Shown one piece after another: positions 4,969 to 7,323 of a DNA stretch of 7,323 nt (position 1 is its first letter; each line of letters begins with the position of its first letter). The notes under the pieces were generated by a model. It did not search any database. It was not told the DNA's origin and saw nothing but the letters and a program-made list of their open reading frames with translations. Position numbers and translations under genes: made by a program. The stretch covers positions 1-7,323 of the forward strand of contig JACOVB010000086.1 of the NCBI GenBank assembly GCA_016177555.1, read 5' to 3'. This DNA is from Candidatus Rokuibacteriota bacterium. Its GTDB lineage: Bacteria > Methylomirabilota > Methylomirabilia > Rokubacteriales > CSP1-6.

Positions 4969-6014
4969 GGGCGGTGGCTCACGGGCCTCTCGATCCTGAT
5001 CCGCTCGCGGAGCCGCCGCGCCTGGCGGCCCAGCGCGCGAGTGGACCAGACGGTGGTGAGCGACTGCGCCATCATGCCGTAGACGCTGACGCGCGGCACC
5101 TTGAGGATGAGCGCCGGATCCAGCCAGTTCGGCTCCCGCGCGAGGAGGTCGAGCGTGCGCAGCCCGATGAGGAGCGGCCAGGCGCAGGCCAGCCGCATCC
5201 GCGCCTCGGCCCCGGGGATGGCGAACGTGTACTGCCAGCCAGCCTCGTAGTGATCCAGCGCGACATTGAGCAGTTCCACCAGCAGAGGCCGGAGCGCGCG
5301 CCCGGAGGCCGGGTCCAGGAGATCGCGCGGCTCGATGCCGAGGAGGGCCAGGTCATGGCTCGGCAGGTAGCAGCGACCCTGGCGCAGGTCGCGGGGCAGA
5401 TCGCGGAGGACGTTGGTGAGCTGGAGGCCCTTGCCGAAGCGGACGCCCAGCGCCTTCATCTTCGCGAGGTCCCAGCCCTTGAGGCGCGGGCGGTGAGCCA
5501 CATGCACCTCGGTCCAGAACTCCCCGACGCAGCCGGCCACGAGGTAGGTGTATCGGTCGAGATCCTGGCGCGTCGCGAGCGCCGCGAGCCCCCCCTCGTC
5601 CTCGCCGGGGAAGATCTCGAGGTCCTGCGTCATCCCCTCGATGATGGTGGCGAGCACCGCGCGCACGCGCTCGCGGTCCGCCAGCGGCAGCGCGCGGTGG
5701 GCAGCCAGGCAGTCGGGGAGGCGCTCGAGCAGCGTCCACTCGGCCCCGAGGGCCTGGGCCTCCCGCGTGGCGGCCACGATCTCCTCGAGGCGGCCCGGCA
5801 CGTGGGCCTCCAGCTCGGCCCGCAGCGCCAGCAGGTGGGCGATCCGGGCGCGACGGGCGATGAGGCGCGAGTCGGCGATGGTGTCGGCGGCGCGGGCCAG
5901 GAGATAGGCGAGCCCGATGGTGGGGCGCACGGCCGCCGGCAGCACCGCCAGCGACAGGGAGAAGGAGCGGCTGACGCGCTTGAGCAGCGCGGAGGTGAGG
6001 TTCCCTCCGCCCAC
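4965..6014 (-). CDS. Squalene/phytoene synthase family protein (349 aa)
   Basis: This family condenses two prenyl diphosphates head to head, giving squalene from farnesyl diphosphate or phytoene from geranylgeranyl diphosphate. Recognised by SRSFSLSLAVLPAAVRPTIGLAYLLARAADTIAD (residues 15-48) with the first aspartate-rich motif Asp44-xxx-Asp48, DRYTYLVAGCVGEFWTEV (153-170), and GKGLQLTNVLRDLPRDLRQGRCYLP (194-218) with the second motif Asp205-xxx-Asp209. Both metal-binding motifs are intact, so activity is expected. The look is closer to squalene synthase-type members than to CrtB, but product cannot be fixed from sequence alone. The frame is open far upstream; GTG 6014 is chosen because it follows the stop of the preceding gene by five bases and the family homology starts about ten residues later. 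Its stop overlaps the PhzF start. No hopene cyclase, hpn or carotenoid genes are in view, so the product's fate is unknown. Confidence 0.88.
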   Translation of the reverse strand: MGGGNLTSALLKRVSRSFSLSLAVLPAAVRPTIGLAYLLARAADTIADSRLIARRARIAHLLALRAELEAHVPGRLEEIVAATREAQALGAEWTLLERLPDCLAAHRALPLADRERVRAVLATIIEGMTQDLEIFPGEDEGGLAALATRQDLDRYTYLVAGCVGEFWTEVHVAHRPRLKGWDLAKMKALGVRFGKGLQLTNVLRDLPRDLRQGRCYLPSHDLALLGIEPRDLLDPASGRALRPLLVELLNVALDHYEAGWQYTFAIPGAEARMRLACAWPLLIGLRTLDLLAREPNWLDPALILKVPRVSVYGMMAQSLTTVWSTRALGRQARRLRERIRIERPVSHRP

Positions 6015-6019
6015 GGGCG

Positions 6020-6313
6020 CTAGTCCAGCTCCATGGGATTGATCGGCCGCTCGTCCGGAGAGTCCTTGGCTTTCTTGAGCCCCTCCTGGAATTTCCGATC
6101 CAGCACCTTGCCCTTGCTCTGCTCGGCCTTCATCTGCTCCTTGAAGCGCTCCTCCCGGCGGGAGGCCTCGCCCTTGAGCGCGGAGAGGGCCCCGCCCAGG
6201 TCGAGCCCCGACCGCGGGCGCGGGGGCGCCTCGTGGGCGATGACGGCCTCGAGCGCCGGGTCGATCGTGAGCCGGCCGTTGCAGCACGGACAGGTCACCG
6301 TGAAGGTCGCCAT
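6020..6313 (-). CDS. Small CPCC-motif protein of unknown function (97 aa)
   Basis: Not recognised as a named family. The N-terminus MATFTVTCPCCNGRLTID has three cysteines (8, 10, 11) in a single zinc-knuckle-like CPCC motif; there is no second cysteine pair, so a complete zinc ribbon would need a dimer or another ligand such as His27. The middle (about 38-80) is Ala, Glu, Lys, Arg-rich and probably helical or coiled coil (ASRREERFKEQMKAEQSKGK). The C-terminus INPMELD is short and polar. No signal or membrane segment, so cytoplasmic. It starts at ATG 6313 with a fair upstream AGGG, and ends TAG 6022-6020, five bases before the GTG of the synthase gene. That spacing makes it the first gene of the operon with the synthase and the PhzF-like gene. 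Confidence 0.75.
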   Translation of the reverse strand: MATFTVTCPCCNGRLTIDPALEAVIAHEAPPRPRSGLDLGGALSALKGEASRREERFKEQMKAEQSKGKVLDRKFQEGLKKAKDSPDERPINPMELD

Positions 6314-6349
6314 GGCAAGACCCTACCAGACGAAGGCTCCCCCCGCCAG

Positions 6350-6365
6350 AGCGCCGGCCGGCGCT
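6350..6365. repeat. Sixteen-base perfect palindrome upstream of the CPCC-protein gene
   Basis: AGCGCCGGCCGGCGCT (6350-6365) is a perfect palindrome about 37 bases before ATG 6313, at the edge between the Liv remnants and the operon. It could be a dimer operator site or a hairpin in the leader. On the plus strand it is followed by only two further T, too few for a convincing terminator. Chance is plausible at this GC content. Confidence 0.3.
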
Positions 6366-6414
6366 TTGTCCTCGGACCGAAACCAGCCGGATGCGGAACA
6401 ACCCGGCGGGCCGA

Positions 6415-6522
6415 GCCCTCGTAGCGGATGAGCCCCTTCTCGAGCACGTAGACCCGGTCCGCCAGGTCCAGCGAGAACTCCACGTTCTGCTCGGCCAGCA
6501 GGATGGTGAGCCCCTCCCGCCA
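6415..6522 (-). pseudogene. Remnant of a LivF-type ABC ATPase (3' part only)
   Basis: In the minus-strand frame the stretch EGLTILLAEQNVEFSLDLADR (from 6516) followed by VYVLEKGLIRYEG (to 6415) matches the segment after Walker B in LivF, the ATPase of branched-chain amino acid importers, including the AEQN switch region. About 36 codons remain. The Walker A, signature and Walker B parts are gone, and the usual last twenty or so residues are replaced by unrelated sequence. It is similar to, but clearly diverged from, the same segment of the LivF at 6747-7323 (GLSIVLAEQNLEFVLSLADR), so it is not a recent copy of it. It abuts the substrate-binding protein remnant in a different frame. No product is expected. 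Confidence 0.75.
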
Positions 6523-6690
6523 CCACCTGGCCGTACAGGAGACCACGGGTTGCCTGGTGGTCCTTCTCACGGATTGTCATCTTGCCCTGCGGCGTGTCCA
6601 CCGTGAGGCCGAGCAGCGCCTTAGACACCTTGTCCGAATCTGTGCTCCCGGCCTTCTTGATGGCCTCGGTCACTGACACAGCCTCACGAT
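6521..6690 (-). pseudogene. Remnant of a Liv-type periplasmic substrate-binding protein (internal/C-terminal part)
   Basis: The minus-strand frame reads EAVSVTEAIKKAGSTDSDKV, then SKALLGLTVDTPQGKMTIRE, then KDHQATRGLLYGQVV, ending at 6521. This matches the late part of type I periplasmic-binding proteins (Peripla_BP_6) that serve branched-chain amino acid and related ABC importers: the AIKKAGSTD helix, the GLTVDTPxG strand and the RExDHQ motif are characteristic. About 55 codons survive; the signal peptide, N-terminal lobe and last strand are missing, and upstream sequence to the LivF stop at 6747 shows no homologous continuation. It joins the LivF remnant at about 6517-6525. It is a decayed or deleted gene with no likely product. 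Confidence 0.75.
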
Positions 6691-6746
6691 GCCCCCGTTG
6701 CCGCCGCGGGGTCAACCATCGCCCGCCCGGCACCAGACGGCCGGCA

Positions 6747-7323
6747 TCAGACCGCGAGATACTGCTTCACGATGTCCTGGTTGGCGCGCAGCTCGGATGG
6801 CGTGCCGGTATACCGCACCTCGCCCTTCTCCAGGATATAGAGCCGATCTGCGAGCGACAGCACGAACTCCAGGTTCTGTTCGGCCAGCACGATCGACAAC
6901 CCGGTCGCCTTGAGTTGCGCAACCGTGTCCCGCAGGTGGTCGACAATCAGCGGCGCCAGCCCCTCCGCCGGTTCATCCAGCAGCAGCAGCTCCGGATTTC
7001 CCATCAGCGTGCGGGCGATGGTCAGCATCTGTTGCTGGCCGCCGGACAGGACCCCGCCGCGCCGGGCGCGGATTTCCCCAAGGTCGGGGAACAACGCGAA
7101 CACTTCCGGTTCCCTCCATACCGCCTTCCCGCCGGTGCCGGGACGGCGAGCGATATCCAGGTTCTCCCAGACTGAGAGTTCCGGGAAGATGCGGCGGTCT
7201 TCCGGCACGAAGCCGATGCCCATCTGGCAGATCTTGTACGACGGCAGGTGCGCGATGTCGCGACCCTTCCACATCACCCGCCCCTGGCGCGGCGGGGTCA
7301 GCCCCATGATCGAGCGCATGGTC
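6747..7323 (-). CDS. livF: Branched-chain amino acid ABC transporter ATP-binding protein LivF (5' end beyond window)
   Basis: LivF is one of the two ATPases that power the LivHMGF importer for branched-chain amino acids or related substrates; it sits on the cytoplasmic face. About 191 codons are visible, the frame entering from the window edge just after where Walker A should be (TMRSIMGL). Counting from the visible Met at 7319: Q-loop region GFVPEDRRIFPELSVWENL (36-54), ABC signature LSGGQQQM (91-98), Walker B LLLLDEPAEGLAP (111-123), and IVLAEQN (143-149), with the glutamine usual at this place in LivF. The C-terminus ELRANQDIVKQYLAV and TGA 6749-6747 are typical, so the 3' end is intact. 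Sampled lines of this gene are about 62-67% GC, lower than most of the window to the left. Remnants of another Liv operon follow directly. Confidence 0.93.
   Translation of the reverse strand, partial: TMRSIMGLTPPRQGRVMWKGRDIAHLPSYKICQMGIGFVPEDRRIFPELSVWENLDIARRPGTGGKAVWREPEVFALFPDLGEIRARRGGVLSGGQQQMLTIARTLMGNPELLLLDEPAEGLAPLIVDHLRDTVAQLKATGLSIVLAEQNLEFVLSLADRLYILEKGEVRYTGTPSELRANQDIVKQYLAV

Noticed and set aside
4021..5082. Plus-strand open frame of 353 codons over the PhzF gene
   Set aside because: Shadow of a conserved gene on the other strand, with no recognisable domain.
6015..6401. Upstream extension of the synthase frame
   Set aside because: It is out-of-frame reading of the CPCC-protein gene, Gly/Arg/Pro-rich and without homology; GTG 6014 is a better start.
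1..7323. CRISPR arrays, tRNA or rRNA genes, insertion sequences, integrases
   Set aside because: No regularly spaced repeats, no cloverleaf-like or conserved rRNA sequence, and no transposase or integrase motifs were seen on either strand.

Overview
The window is high-GC DNA (about 70% by eye, lower at the right end) from a bacterium with Gram-negative features: an LPxTG-free lipoprotein/secreted pair, a periplasmic-type LytM (M23) peptidase and ATG/GTG starts with weak to moderate Shine-Dalgarno sites. High GC, branched-chain amino acid (Liv) ABC transporter genes, a free-standing squalene/phytoene synthase and a PAC2 protein together would fit an uncultured soil lineage such as Rokubacteria/Methylomirabilota or a deltaproteobacterial relative. 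That assignment is inference; there is no rRNA or marker here that settles it. The window reads as ordinary chromosome with one scarred patch near the right end, not as a mobile island.

Layout, left to right. (1) 1-638, minus: the first 212 codons of ftsH, with a candidate promoter just upstream (657-686). (2) 871-1854, minus: a two-gene operon of unknown function, an 85-residue lipoprotein followed by a 231-residue secreted protein, driven by a good sigma70-type promoter at 1901-1930. (3) 2087-2989, plus: a PAC2-family protein of the actinobacterial type, preceded by a possible 17-codon leader peptide (2023-2076). (4) 3264-4133, plus: a secreted M23 metallopeptidase with all five LytM active-site residues; the 274-base gap before it holds a large interrupted inverted repeat. 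(5) 6313 down to about 4140, minus: a compact operon of a small CPCC-motif protein, a squalene/phytoene synthase-family enzyme and a PhzF-family isomerase, the last two joined by an ATGA overlap. The PhzF gene has no stop of its own and its frame runs on antisense through the end of the M23 gene. (6) 6415-6690, minus: remnants of a Liv operon, a piece of substrate-binding protein joined directly to a piece of a LivF ATPase. (7) 6747-7323, minus: an apparently intact LivF ATPase gene cut by the window edge.

How they work together: FtsH and the M23 peptidase are envelope and protein quality-control functions. The CPCC-protein/synthase/PhzF operon suggests an isoprenoid-related role with unknown details. 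LivF belongs to an amino-acid uptake operon continuing to the right. The best leads for something new are the lipoprotein/secreted pair, the PhzF-like protein with a substituted catalytic glutamate and lost C-terminus, the leader peptide before PAC2, and the collapsed Liv operon.
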